Shown piece after piece: positions 40,232 to 49,072 of a stretch of 64,000 nt of DNA. The notes under the pieces are model-generated. The model worked only from the letters and a program-made list of their open reading frames with translations, made no database searches and was not told where the DNA came from. Source of the DNA: Aquamicrobium sp. (GTDB lineage Bacteria; Pseudomonadota; Alphaproteobacteria; Rhizobiales; Rhizobiaceae); contig JAHHDT010000001.1 in NCBI GenBank assembly GCA_019739225.1, forward strand, positions 682,001 through 746,000. The letters are read 5' to 3'. Position 1 is the stretch's first letter. Each line of letters starts with the position of its first letter. A program made the translations under genes and the position numbers.

Positions 40232-41647
40232 CTAGGCCCGCAAGGGCAGCACCTTGCCGGGGTTCATGATGTTATGCGGATCGAGCGCCTGCTTGATCGA
40301 ACGCATGAAGTCGACGCCTGCACCGAGTTCGTGCGGGAGGAAGGCGATCTTGCCCTGCCCCACCCCATGCTCGCCGGTGCAGGTGCCGTCCATAGCGATC
40401 GCGCGCATGTTGAGGCGTGCCACGAAGGCTTCCGTCGCCTCGATCTGCTTCGGGTCGTCGCGGTCCATCAGCACCATGACGTGGAAGTTGCCGTCTCCGA
40501 CATGCCCCACGATGGGTGCAATCAGTCCAGAACGCGCTATGTCTTCCTCGGTCTCGTTGATGCATTCGGCAAGTCGCGAGATCGGCACGCAAACATCCGT
40601 AGACAGGGAGGTCGCGCCGGGCTTCAGCGAAAGGCCGGCCCAATAGGCTTCGTGCCGCGCCTTCCAGAGCTTCGTCCGCTCCTCGGCTACGTTGGTCCAC
40701 TGGAACGAACCGCCGCCGAACTCCGCTGCGATCTCGCCGAACGTCTCCGCCTGTTCGCGCACGCCCGCGTCGGTACCGTGGAATTCCAGGAACAGGCAGG
40801 GCGTCTCGGGATAATCGAGCTTTGCGTAGCCGTTCAGCGCCCGCATGCACAATGCGTTGACGAGTTCGATGCGCGCTACCGGCACCCCCATCTGGATGGT
40901 GGTGATGACTGCGTTGCAGGCCGCATCGACGGACGGGAACGGGCAGACCCCGCCCGAAATCGCCTGCGGGATACCGTAGAGCTTCAGCGTCAGCCCGGTG
41001 ATGACGCCGAGCGTGCCCTCGGAGCCGACGAGCAGCCGGGTGAGGTCGTAGCCGGCCGACGACTTGCGCGCCCGCTTCGCCGTCGTGATCGCCCGGCCGT
41101 CGGCCATCACCGCGGTCAGCGAAAGCACGTTCTCGCGCATCGTGCCGTATCGCACGGCGTTGGTGCCGGAGGCGCGGGTGGAGGCCATGCCGCCGAGGCT
41201 GGCATTGGCGCCGGGATCGATCGGGAAGAACAGGCCGGTGTCACGAAGATAGGTGTTGAGCTCCTCGCGCGTGACGCCGGGTTCGATGGTGCAGTCGAGA
41301 TCCTCGGCATGCACGGCCAGCACCTTGTTCATCTGCATCATGTCAATGCAGATGCCGCCGCCGGGCGCGTTGACGTGGCCTTCGAGCGACGTACCGGTCC
41401 CGAACGGGATGACCGGCACGCGATGTTCTCCGCAGACCCGGACGACCTCCTGCACTTCCTCGGTCGAGTGCGGAAACACCACGCCGTCGGGAAGCTGCGA
41501 GGGAATATAGGTGGTGGTGTGCGCATGCTGGCCGCGAATCGCATGGCCGGTCTGGAAACGCTCGCCGAAGCGCTGCTTGAGGATACCGACGACGGCTGCG
41601 CTGCCGGCATCGTTGCGCGCAACGGGTTGCAGATCGGCAAGGGCCAT
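40232..41647 (-). CDS. FAD-linked oxidase (D-lactate/glycolate dehydrogenase, GlcD type)
   Basis: A 471-residue flavoenzyme. The FAD-binding PCMH domain (about 50-230) includes VIPFGTGTSLEGHVNAPGGG and DPGANASLGGMASTRASGTN; the FAD-oxidase C-terminal domain carries IVGHVGDGNFHVMVL near 375 and the GEHGVGQGKIAFL motif near 425. It oxidises a 2-hydroxy acid such as D-lactate or glycolate and passes electrons to the chain. No glcE/glcF partners are adjacent, so a single-subunit D-lactate dehydrogenase is the better guess. Divergent from the thioesterase gene. Confidence 0.9.
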   Translation of the reverse strand: MALADLQPVARNDAGSAAVVGILKQRFGERFQTGHAIRGQHAHTTTYIPSQLPDGVVFPHSTEEVQEVVRVCGEHRVPVIPFGTGTSLEGHVNAPGGGICIDMMQMNKVLAVHAEDLDCTIEPGVTREELNTYLRDTGLFFPIDPGANASLGGMASTRASGTNAVRYGTMRENVLSLTAVMADGRAITTAKRARKSSAGYDLTRLLVGSEGTLGVITGLTLKLYGIPQAISGGVCPFPSVDAACNAVITTIQMGVPVARIELVNALCMRALNGYAKLDYPETPCLFLEFHGTDAGVREQAETFGEIAAEFGGGSFQWTNVAEERTKLWKARHEAYWAGLSLKPGATSLSTDVCVPISRLAECINETEEDIARSGLIAPIVGHVGDGNFHVMVLMDRDDPKQIEATEAFVARLNMRAIAMDGTCTGEHGVGQGKIAFLPHELGAGVDFMRSIKQALDPHNIMNPGKVLPLRA

Positions 41648-41785
41648 GAACTTTCCTCCGTGGATGGGCGACCGTCGACCTTGTCTCCGTACGCCCTTTG
41701 GTCTTCTCTGTCGGCAGCATGCAAATGGCGTGGCCTTTGTCCAGCGATCCGGACGCGGCCCCGGCCCAAAAGACAGGAATCAGCA

Positions 41786-42271
41786 ATGGCCAATCCCGCC
41801 CCTTTCGTCTCGCGCGTTCTCGAGGTCGAGAAGGACTGGATCGACTATAACGGCCATATGAACATGGCCTACTACAACGTCCTGTTCGACCGCTGCGCCG
41901 ACGAAGCCTTCGAGCTGCTGGGCATGGGGCCGAAATATGCAGGCGAGCGGCGACTGACAACCTACACCGCCGAAATCCATGTCTGCTACGTCCGCGAACT
42001 GCACCTCGGCGACAAGGTCACCTCCACCTTCCAGATGCTCGACCACGACGAGAAGCGCTTTCACGTTTTCCAGGAACTACACCACGCCGATGGCTGGCTC
42101 GCCGCGACATCGGAGGTCCTGACCCTGCATATCGACATGAGCGGCCCCAAAGTCTGCCCCTTCCCGCCAGATGTTCTTGCCAACATCGAGGCGATGCGAG
42201 CCGCACATGCTAACCTGCCGGTCCCGGAGCGCGCGGGCCGCTCGATCGGCATCCGCCGCAAGGCCGGCTGA
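41786..42271 (+). CDS. Hotdog-fold acyl-CoA thioesterase
   Basis: A 161-residue hotdog protein of the 4-hydroxybenzoyl-CoA thioesterase type: EKDWIDYNGHMNMAYYNVLF near 15 holds the catalytic-region Asp/Asn-Gly-His, and AEIHVCYVRELHLGDKVTS follows. AGGAA precedes the ATG at 41786. Close relatives accompany or are fused to L-carnitine dehydrogenase, where they release betaine from betainyl-CoA; that link is suggestive here, since no carnitine dehydrogenase lies beside it. Confidence 0.85.
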   Translation: MANPAPFVSRVLEVEKDWIDYNGHMNMAYYNVLFDRCADEAFELLGMGPKYAGERRLTTYTAEIHVCYVRELHLGDKVTSTFQMLDHDEKRFHVFQELHHADGWLAATSEVLTLHIDMSGPKVCPFPPDVLANIEAMRAAHANLPVPERAGRSIGIRRKAG

Positions 42272-42441
42272 CGCCACCGGAACACGCCGAGACGCCGTTA
42301 GGCAACGATTAACCCTGACGGCCTTTGCACAGCTTCATCCCCTCACCCGCCTTGATCGTGCGCCGGACACTTCCACAATCGCAGGCAGGGGCGACTCACC
42401 ACGGCGCGAGTCCGACGGGGAATGGTCGGAGAAGAGAAATC

Positions 42442-42672
42442 ATGCACGACGGCATCACCGGCGACGTCGCCCACTTTGCTTGCGCGGTGGCGCTGGATGA
42501 AACCTACACCGACCGCGATCTACGGCGCGCCCAGCAAGTGGTGGAGGAAGAACTTCACGATATACGGCGATATCGTCAGCCGATCCCCATCGATGTCATC
42601 TATGCCCGTCGCATTCTGATAGAGGCCAGGCATCTGCGCGCCATACGCGACGAGCCCGACACCGCATACTGA
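42442..42672 (+). CDS. Hypothetical small protein
   Basis: A 76-residue acidic, mainly helical protein starting MHDGITGDVAHFACAVALDE and containing RDLRRAQQVVEEELHDIRRY. GGAGAAGA lies upstream of the ATG at 42442. No family recognised. The 170 bases before it hold only its likely promoter. Confidence 0.6.
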   Translation: MHDGITGDVAHFACAVALDETYTDRDLRRAQQVVEEELHDIRRYRQPIPIDVIYARRILIEARHLRAIRDEPDTAY

Positions 42673-42713
42673 CGGGCGCCGGGCAGCAGGCACCCGCCAA
42701 TGTCGATTTCCGG

Positions 42714-43265
42714 TCAGCCTGCCTGACGTTCAATGAACCGCATATGGTTGTTGAAGGGATCGATGACCGTAACCTCGAGACCCCATTCCGCTTGTTCTAG
42801 CCCCGGCCGCATGTAGCGGTAGTTCTTGGCTAGAAGTTCGGCATGGAAGGCACGGATGCCTTCCATATAGACGACCATGTTGCCGCCCGGCGTCGCATCG
42901 CCGGCATGTTCCGAAAGGTGCAGCTTCAGATCGCCGCGCGATACCTGCGTGTAGAGTGGCGCGTTCGGATGGAAGCGGTGTTCCCAGTCCACCGAGAAGC
43001 CGAGGAACCCGAGATAGAACTCGTGCGCCTTGGCCACGTCGAAGATACGCACGATCGGGATTGCCTGTTCGTAGGCAATCGCATCCGGCTTTGTCGCCGT
43101 CCCTTCGCCTTCGGCAATTTTGGCAGATAGAATATTCCACGTATCGAGCCCGAACTGACGGGCCACGATTTCCAGTGCCTCGCTGTGCTGTATATCCAGT
43201 TTCCGCTCGGCAAGCGCCTCGCGCATGGCTTTCGCCATCGCCTTCGCATCACGATAGGTTCGCAT
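42714..43265 (-). CDS. Glyoxalase/VOC superfamily protein with glyoxalase-related N-terminal domain
   Basis: A 183-residue protein. Residues 1-55 form a helical domain (AMREALAERKLDIQHSEALE, ARQFGLDTWN) seen fused to VOC proteins; residues 65-180 are one bleomycin-resistance-like VOC domain (IPIVRIFDVAKAHEFYLGFL; EVTVIDPFNNHMRFIER). VOC proteins of this type bind drugs or act on small thiol adducts. Substrate unknown. The 256-base gap to the helicase gene shows nothing else. Confidence 0.85.
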   Translation of the reverse strand: MRTYRDAKAMAKAMREALAERKLDIQHSEALEIVARQFGLDTWNILSAKIAEGEGTATKPDAIAYEQAIPIVRIFDVAKAHEFYLGFLGFSVDWEHRFHPNAPLYTQVSRGDLKLHLSEHAGDATPGGNMVVYMEGIRAFHAELLAKNYRYMRPGLEQAEWGLEVTVIDPFNNHMRFIERQAG

Positions 43266-43521
43266 GATTTCCGGTCCCTTTCAGCCGGCGATTGGCTTCA
43301 TCAGTGTCCGCATTGCCGATGCCTTCGCCGGATGGAAAACCGGATTGGAAGGTTTTTAGAGATGTTCGCCAGACCCTTGCGGGCGCGGACTGCGGGCCAT
43401 CTCCAGCCCGCGACGACGATAGCGCGACCCGGCATTCCCGCCAAGGGTTCGAAAGCCTCATCTTGCATGAACGTTACGGGAACGCTGGTCTTTCGCCCCC
43501 GAATCACTACATTCGGGTGAG

Positions 43522-46185
43522 ATGTCCGGATTTCCCGACGATATTCCTTTCTTCGACGAGGACGATGCGCCGCGCTCGAAGGGTCAGCCTGCCGCGCCAC
43601 CTGCCGGCGGCGGCATCGCTGCGCGTGCCATGGCCGCGCGCTCGGCCCATCGCGCACCCGACTATCTGACCGGGCTGAACCCAGAGCAGCGTCTTGCGGT
43701 CGAGACCACGGAAGGCCCGGTCCTCGTGCTGGCAGGTGCCGGCACCGGCAAGACCCGCGTGCTCACCACCCGCATCGCGCATATCCTCGCCACCGGCCGC
43801 GCCTGGCCGAGCCAGATCCTCGCCGTCACCTTCACCAACAAGGCCGCGCGCGAGATGAAGCAGCGCATCGGCGTGCTTGTCGGTGAAGCGGTGGAAGGCA
43901 TGCCGTGGCTGGGCACGTTCCACTCCATAGGCGTCAAGCTCCTGCGCCGTCATGCCGAACTGGCGGGGCTGCGCTCGGACTTCACGATCCTCGACACCGA
44001 CGACGTAATCCGCCTGATCAAGCAGTTGATTCAAGCCGAGGGGCTCGATGACAAGCGCTGGCCGGCGCGCCAGTTTGCGCAAATGATCGACGGCTGGAAG
44101 AACAAGGGTCTCGGCCCCGAGGAGATCGCCGAAGGCGACGCCCGCGCCTTCGCCAACGGCAAGGGCCGCGAGCTTTACAGAGCTTACCAGGACCGGCTCC
44201 ACACGCTGAACGCCTGCGATTTCGGCGATCTGCTGTGCCACCCGATCCGCATCTTCCGCGCCCATCCGGACGTGCTGAAGGAATATCACCGCAGATTCAA
44301 ATACATATTGGTGGACGAGTACCAGGACACCAACACCGCGCAATATATGTGGCTGCGGTTGCTGGCCCAGCGGCCGAGCGGACAGCGCTCTTCTCCCCGT
44401 TCACGGGGAGAAGATGCCGGCAGGCAGATGAGGGGCAGCGCAAACATCTCCGACGATGATGCCGGCCCCTCATCCGACCCTTCGGGCCACCTTCTCCCCG
44501 TGAACGGGGAGAAGGAAAATCGTGTCAACATCTGCTGCGTGGGCGACGACGACCAGTCGATCTACGGCTGGCGCGGCGCCGAGGTCGACAACATCCTGCG
44601 CTTCGAAAAGGACTTTCCGGGCGCGGCTGTCATCCGGCTCGAACGCAACTACCGCTCCACCGCGCACATCCTCGGCGCGGCCTCCCACCTGATCGCGCAC
44701 AACGAAGGGCGGCTGGGCAAGACGCTGTTCACCGAAAAGGCCGATCCCGACGACGCCAAGGTGATGGTCCACGCGGCGTGGGATTCGGAAGAAGAAGCCC
44801 GCGCGGTCGGCGAGGAAATCGAGGCGCTCCAGCGCCGGCAGCATAATCTCAACGACATGGCGATCCTGGTCCGCGCCTCCTTCCAGATGCGCGAATTCGA
44901 GGACCGCTTCGTCACGTTAGGCCTGAACTACCGCGTCATCGGCGGTCCGCGCTTCTACGAACGGGCCGAAATCCGCGACGCGATGGCCTATTTCCGCGTC
45001 GTGGCGCAAGGTGCCGACGACCTCGCCTTCGAGCGCATCGTCAACGTGCCCAAGCGCGGGCTGGGCGAAGCGGCCATCCGCCAGGTTCACGACACTTCCC
45101 GGGCCTTGCGCGTGCCGATGCTGGAGGCCGCCGCCAAGCTCGCCGAAAGCGACGAGATGAAGCCCAAGCCGCGCGCCGCCTTGCGCGAGGTGGCTGCCAA
45201 CTTCGCCCGCTGGCAGGGCCTGCTCGACAACACACCGCATACCGAACTCGCCGAAACCATCCTCGAAGAGTCCGGCTACACGGAAATGTGGAAGAACGAC
45301 CGCTCGGCAGAAGCGCCGGGTCGACTCGAAAACCTCAAGGAGCTGATCCGCTCCATGGAGGAATATGAATCGCTGCGCGGATTCCTGGAGCATGTCGCTC
45401 TGGTCATGGATGCCGAGCAGAACGAGGAGATGGATGCCGTCAACATTATGACGCTGCATTCGGCCAAGGGGCTCGAATTCGACACGGTGTTCCTGCCGGG
45501 ATGGGAGGAAGGCCTGTTTCCGCACCAGCGCGCGCTGGATGAAGGCGGACGGTCCGGTCTCGAGGAAGAGCGGCGTCTCGCCTATGTCGGCCTGACCCGC
45601 GCCAAGAAGAACCTGCACCTCTGGTTCACCTCCAACAGGCGCATTCACGGCCTTTGGCAGTCGACCATCCCGTCGCGATTCCTCGACGAACTGCCGGAGG
45701 CCCATGTCGAGGTGGCCGAGACCGGCTCGTCCTATGGCGGCTACGGCACAGGCAGCTTCGGCGAGCGGCAGACGGGGCGACAAAACCCCTATGGCGCGTC
45801 GCGCTTCGACAATGTCGGCCAGAGCGGCTCCTTCTCCAATACCTATGCAACGCCGGGCTGGCAGCGCGCGAAGCAGAACCGCACCGAGGCGACCGACCGC
45901 AACTGGGGTTCGCGCTCGGGCCACTCGGTCGAGCGCATCGGCTACGGCGAGGTGGATTCCGGCTACGGCGCGGGCCGCACCAGCGTGAAGGGGCGCACCA
46001 TCGAGGGCGAACTGGTCGCCAAGTCCGTCTCGGACTCGCCCTCCGCCTTCAACGTGGGCGACAGGGTGTTTCACCAGAAGTTCGGCAACGGCAACATCGC
46101 AGCGATCGAAGGCAACAAGCTGACCATCGACTTCGACAAGGCCGGCCAGAAGCGTGTGCTGGACGGCTTCGTAACCGCGGCCTGA
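43522..46185 (+). CDS. uvrD: UvrD/PcrA-type superfamily 1 DNA helicase with translated repeat insertion
   Basis: An 887-residue 3'-5' helicase. Walker A AGAGTGKT is at 71-78, AVTFTNKAAREMKQRIG near 101, GTFHSIGVKLLRRH near 131, the DExx motif LVDEYQDTNTAQYMW near 263, GDDDQSIYGWRGAEVDN near 341, NYRST, the late HSAKGLEFDTVFLPGWEEGL, and RLAYVGLTRAKK. A Ser/Gly-rich linker and a C-terminal DVFHQKFGNG-like Tudor domain (GDRVFHQKFGNGNIAAIEGN) close it. Residues ~290-331, between DExx and GDDDQSIYGWRGA, are an inserted palindromic repeat read in frame. It unwinds DNA in repair and at stalled forks. Confidence 0.95.
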   Translation: MSGFPDDIPFFDEDDAPRSKGQPAAPPAGGGIAARAMAARSAHRAPDYLTGLNPEQRLAVETTEGPVLVLAGAGTGKTRVLTTRIAHILATGRAWPSQILAVTFTNKAAREMKQRIGVLVGEAVEGMPWLGTFHSIGVKLLRRHAELAGLRSDFTILDTDDVIRLIKQLIQAEGLDDKRWPARQFAQMIDGWKNKGLGPEEIAEGDARAFANGKGRELYRAYQDRLHTLNACDFGDLLCHPIRIFRAHPDVLKEYHRRFKYILVDEYQDTNTAQYMWLRLLAQRPSGQRSSPRSRGEDAGRQMRGSANISDDDAGPSSDPSGHLLPVNGEKENRVNICCVGDDDQSIYGWRGAEVDNILRFEKDFPGAAVIRLERNYRSTAHILGAASHLIAHNEGRLGKTLFTEKADPDDAKVMVHAAWDSEEEARAVGEEIEALQRRQHNLNDMAILVRASFQMREFEDRFVTLGLNYRVIGGPRFYERAEIRDAMAYFRVVAQGADDLAFERIVNVPKRGLGEAAIRQVHDTSRALRVPMLEAAAKLAESDEMKPKPRAALREVAANFARWQGLLDNTPHTELAETILEESGYTEMWKNDRSAEAPGRLENLKELIRSMEEYESLRGFLEHVALVMDAEQNEEMDAVNIMTLHSAKGLEFDTVFLPGWEEGLFPHQRALDEGGRSGLEEERRLAYVGLTRAKKNLHLWFTSNRRIHGLWQSTIPSRFLDELPEAHVEVAETGSSYGGYGTGSFGERQTGRQNPYGASRFDNVGQSGSFSNTYATPGWQRAKQNRTEATDRNWGSRSGHSVERIGYGEVDSGYGAGRTSVKGRTIEGELVAKSVSDSPSAFNVGDRVFHQKFGNGNIAAIEGNKLTIDFDKAGQKRVLDGFVTAA
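44390..44514. repeat. Palindromic mosaic element inserted in frame in the helicase gene
   Basis: Two 24-base ends, 44390-44413 and 44491-44514, are exact inverted copies; each is itself a hairpin (CTTCTCCCCG, four-base loop, CGGGGAGAAG). Inside are GATGAGGGGC and its complement GCCCCTCATC. This is the sequence type of rhizobial intergenic mosaic elements (RIME). The element adds about 42 codons without a stop, and helicase sequence continues on both sides (LRLLAQRP before, NICCVGDDDQSI after). Confidence 0.85.
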
Positions 46186-46381
46186 CCTGGGTTACGAGCA
46201 CAACCACATACACCCAAAAAGTGCATAAGACTTTTCTTAAACTTTTGCGAGCATCGACGTAATCTCCGGCGTGCAGGCAATGGTGCCTGTACCTTCCGCT
46301 TCCGGGCGGTTTACCTCCGGGCCCCTTCCGTCACACCCACCCCCGCGGCGGAAGGGGCGCCTTCGCGCTCGGGAGGTTGTG

Positions 46382-47554
46382 GTGCGTCTCATCCGGTCGA
46401 TCACGATTGCGTCTGCCGCATTGGGGCTCATGACGGTGGACGCCAGCGCGGGCGAGAACGCGGCTTCCCCGAAGCTCACGTTCACGCTCGCGCGCCACCA
46501 CACGACGAACGCACTTGATGGACCGCTGGCCCTGGCCGACTGGTACACGGAGCTGCGCGGCGCGCTTGAACACACGGTCGACCACGATCTTGGGTCCACC
46601 AAACTCACGGCCGATATGGAGCTCCATCGCTTCGATACTTACGATTTCGAAGACGACGCGACCTTCGGCATCGGCGCCGAGACAACCGCCGGGGTCTCCG
46701 ACACGCTCGAACTTCGAGGCAGCCTGTCGGTAAGAACGTTTTCTGACGGCGACGATTTCGCCGTCGAGGATTTCATCCTTGGCACGCGCACGCAAAAGAC
46801 TGTGCTGGCCGGGGCAGTTCAGGCCGGTCGGCTCGTCGCTCCCGGTACCGTGCTTCTGCTTGAAGCCGTCGCCGCACGGGAATTCGCGGGCAGAACGCAT
46901 TTTCAGGATGACCTGTTGCTTCCGGCAGCGCTCGACCCGGACCGCGACCGGCTGCGTCTCGGCGCGACGCTGACACGAACAGCGGGTTCAATCAGCTACG
47001 GCGGGTCGGTGACGACGGGGCTTCGCCGGACCCATGCGCTGGAGCCGCTTTCCGAATTGCTTTTGCTGGAGCATGGCGTGAAGCTTCACGCCGCACATAC
47101 GTTCGAAAACAAGGCCAGCATTTCCGCAGCCTTGGGCTTCGAAATGCTGCAGCTGCCCGACAATGGGTTCAGCGAGATCCGGCCCGCGCTCGAAGTCACC
47201 GGTGCGACCCCTCTGCCGGCCGGCTTTTCGCTGCGCGGCAAGCTGCGCGCGGGATACGACACGACGTCGACGGACGATCCCGTTGCCGTATGGGTGCGTC
47301 GCGCAGAGGTGGAGCTGGGCTATCAGGCCACACCGTCGATCTTGTTCTCGACAGGCATATTTGACGAACGCCGCGACAATCTCGCCATCGGCAACCGGGA
47401 AATGCTGTACGGCCTCTACGGCGAGGCTGCCTGGCAGGCCAACGAAAACCTGAATCTGGTGCTCCGCGTCGATCTGAAGCGCCACCTGATTTCGCTGTAC
47501 GACATCGCGAAGCGCACGCTCGATGTCCAGCTCGCTGTAACCAGAAAGCTATAG
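46382..47554 (+). CDS. Predicted outer-membrane beta-barrel protein, unknown family
   Basis: A 390-residue secreted protein. The GTG at 46382 has GGGAGG five bases upstream; a signal peptide (IRSITIASAALGLMTVDASA) follows. The mature chain alternates short amphipathic beta strands (LELRGSLSVRTF, GSISYGGSVTTGLRRTHAL, FSLRGKLRAGYDTTS, LNLVLRVDLKRH), as in an outer-membrane barrel of perhaps 14-18 strands. It ends in AVTRKL rather than the usual aromatic residue. No family recognised; a single-gene unit with hairpins after it. Confidence 0.65.
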   Translation: MRLIRSITIASAALGLMTVDASAGENAASPKLTFTLARHHTTNALDGPLALADWYTELRGALEHTVDHDLGSTKLTADMELHRFDTYDFEDDATFGIGAETTAGVSDTLELRGSLSVRTFSDGDDFAVEDFILGTRTQKTVLAGAVQAGRLVAPGTVLLLEAVAAREFAGRTHFQDDLLLPAALDPDRDRLRLGATLTRTAGSISYGGSVTTGLRRTHALEPLSELLLLEHGVKLHAAHTFENKASISAALGFEMLQLPDNGFSEIRPALEVTGATPLPAGFSLRGKLRAGYDTTSTDDPVAVWVRRAEVELGYQATPSILFSTGIFDERRDNLAIGNREMLYGLYGEAAWQANENLNLVLRVDLKRHLISLYDIAKRTLDVQLAVTRKL

Positions 47555-47555
47555 C

Positions 47556-47600
47556 GCCCCTCATATCACGAAAGAGGGGCAGGAGATGTCCCCTGCCCCG
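47556..47600. terminator. Two adjacent hairpins between convergent genes
   Basis: GCCCCTC/GAGGGGC (47556-47580) overlaps GGGGCAGG/CCTGCCCC (ending near 47599). The stems share the GGGGC segment, so only one forms at a time. They separate the outer-membrane protein gene from the convergent small secreted protein. Confidence 0.6.
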
Positions 47601-47610
47601 AAAGGTCGGC

Positions 47611-47907
47611 CTAGCGGCGGTGCCCGCGGCGATTGCGCTCGGGCGCCGTAATCACATTGTTGAGCAGGCCGGTGCCGTTGCCCAGGATGCCCAGTCCGAG
47701 ATTGTTGCCGGACAGGATCGGCGAGTTGTTGAGGATGCCGATGCCCCTCAGCACGTTGAGGTCACCGGTGCGAACCGTCGGCGAGACGTTGATGAGCCCG
47801 CTCGACTGATTGTTGCCCCGACTGCCGCCCCAACCGCCGGCTTCGGCCGAGACGGAGGCGAACGAGCAAACGAGTGCAACGGTGGCAAATGCGGTGAACT
47901 TCTTCAT
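47611..47907 (-). CDS. Small secreted Asn/Gly-rich protein
   Basis: A 98-residue protein with a signal peptide (MKKFTAFATVALVCSFASVS) and a mature part rich in Asn, Gly, Leu and Ile, with a repeat-like pattern (GIGILNNSPILSGNNLGLGI, LGNGTGLLNNV) and a basic end (ERNRRGHRR). GGGAG lies seven bases before the ATG at 47907. It may be a surface or amyloid-like protein; no family recognised. Confidence 0.65.
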   Translation of the reverse strand: MKKFTAFATVALVCSFASVSAEAGGWGGSRGNNQSSGLINVSPTVRTGDLNVLRGIGILNNSPILSGNNLGLGILGNGTGLLNNVITAPERNRRGHRR

Positions 47908-47969
47908 GACACTTCTCCCTTGTCTTGAAGTCCCTCCGCTTCCTTCTGGCTTATCTCCGAAAACAAGAA

Positions 47970-48106
47970 AGCCACTTATACGCGAGAAATACAACTATTA
48001 GATGCAACAATTCTTTAACGACGCCTACAAATGATCTGTTATCGATAACCAGTACGGTTAATACATAAAATACAAATCAAATTTTATATTTCTGATCGAA
48101 AGAATA
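47970..48106. other. AT-rich intergenic segment with a perfect palindrome
   Basis: This stretch between the small secreted protein and the acetyltransferase is far more AT-rich than the window. It contains GTTATCGATAAC at 48038-48049, a perfect 12-base palindrome, and runs such as AATTTTATATTT. No gene is visible. It probably holds the promoter of the small secreted protein and a protein-binding site. Confidence 0.5.
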
Positions 48107-48730
48107 TCAGCCGCCCCACCGGGCAAGGAAAGCCTCGGGGCCTAAGGACTGCATATCCGGCACAGCCTCGGCCAGCTTCTCGGCGGGCCAGTCCCACCAG
48201 GCCAGGGCCTGCAGCCGGGCCGATATCTCCGGTTCGAAACGCATCCTGATCCGCTTCGCCGGCACCCCGGCAACGATCTCGTACGGCGCCACATCCCGTG
48301 TAACCACCGCGTTGGCCCCCACCGCCGCGCCGTCGCCGATGGTCACGCCCGGCATGACCACCGCCCCGTGGCCGATCCAGACATCGTTGCCGATCGTCAC
48401 GGGCCGCGCCCGCCTGCGCTCGCGAAAGTCCTGATCGACGCCGAGATAGTTGAAATACTCGTTCGGCCGGTACGTGACCTTGTGCGTTGTGATCCGTTCC
48501 AGCGGATGTTCGAGCGCGTTGAGGCGCACATTGGCCGCAATCGAGCAGAACTTGCCGATCGTCGTGTAGATCGCCTCACCGTGACGCTCGAAATAAGAAT
48601 AGTCGCCCACGGAGACCTCCCTAAGGATCACGCGTTCGGCGACTGCAACATAACGGCCAAGCCGACACCCTTTCAGCTCTGCCGTGGTGTGAATGCGCGG
48701 GTCGGAATCCTTGGGAAGACTTGGAGCCAT
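48107..48730 (-). CDS. Hexapeptide-repeat acetyltransferase (phosphonate-type family)
   Basis: A 207-residue left-handed beta-helix transferase starting MAPSLPKDSDPRIHTTAELK. Hexapeptide turns are visible in TIGNDVWIGHGAVVMPGVTI and GDGAAVGANAVVTRDVAPYE; IVAGVPAKRIRMRF ends the helix. DYSYFERHGEAIYTTIGKFC and HKVTYRPNEYFNYLGVDQDF are typical of the acetyltransferase family found in phosphonate (phn) operons. No phn genes are present here, so its substrate is open. The ATG at 48730 is preferred to 48766. Confidence 0.85.
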   Translation of the reverse strand: MAPSLPKDSDPRIHTTAELKGCRLGRYVAVAERVILREVSVGDYSYFERHGEAIYTTIGKFCSIAANVRLNALEHPLERITTHKVTYRPNEYFNYLGVDQDFRERRRARPVTIGNDVWIGHGAVVMPGVTIGDGAAVGANAVVTRDVAPYEIVAGVPAKRIRMRFEPEISARLQALAWWDWPAEKLAEAVPDMQSLGPEAFLARWGG

Positions 48731-48871
48731 GACAAAGCCATTAGCGCGCGCCCTCGCGCGGCTCAATCCTTCACACGCAGCCTTACCGCTTCAGATCATA
48801 GTTCCGTGAGCCATCCGTTCGCGGCAAGTTGACATCTTTCGCGCACCGGGCGGAGGGAGTATCACACGCAC

Positions 48872-49030
48872 ATGTCTGGTTTCAGTCATCCCTTCGTGCG
48901 CCCCGCGGCGCTCGCGCTGGCCGCTGTCGCACTCGCGGCGGCTATGGGCCTTGCTTTCGCGGGCTGGCTGGAGCACGCCCCGGCAATCTTCATGGCATTG
49001 GTCGAATCGGGCCTTGCCTGGTGTTTCTGA
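48872..49030 (+). CDS. Small membrane protein before SCO
   Basis: A 52-residue protein starting MSGFSHPFVRPAALALAAVA and ending GLAWCF, with one long hydrophobic helix and a second short one. It lies 42 bases before the SCO gene in the same direction. GGAGGGAG is present but 13-20 bases before the ATG, so initiation is not certain. Location beside SCO suggests a link to cytochrome oxidase assembly; no family is recognised. Confidence 0.5.
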   Translation: MSGFSHPFVRPAALALAAVALAAAMGLAFAGWLEHAPAIFMALVESGLAWCF

Positions 49031-49072
49031 CCCGGCGCACGGCCAGACCAACTCTCAGGGACTTCAATCATC

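Noticed and set aside
40205-42271. A 688-codon plus-strand frame ending with the thioesterase
   Set aside because: Only the last 161 codons, from the ATG at 41786, are real; the rest is antisense to the FAD oxidase.
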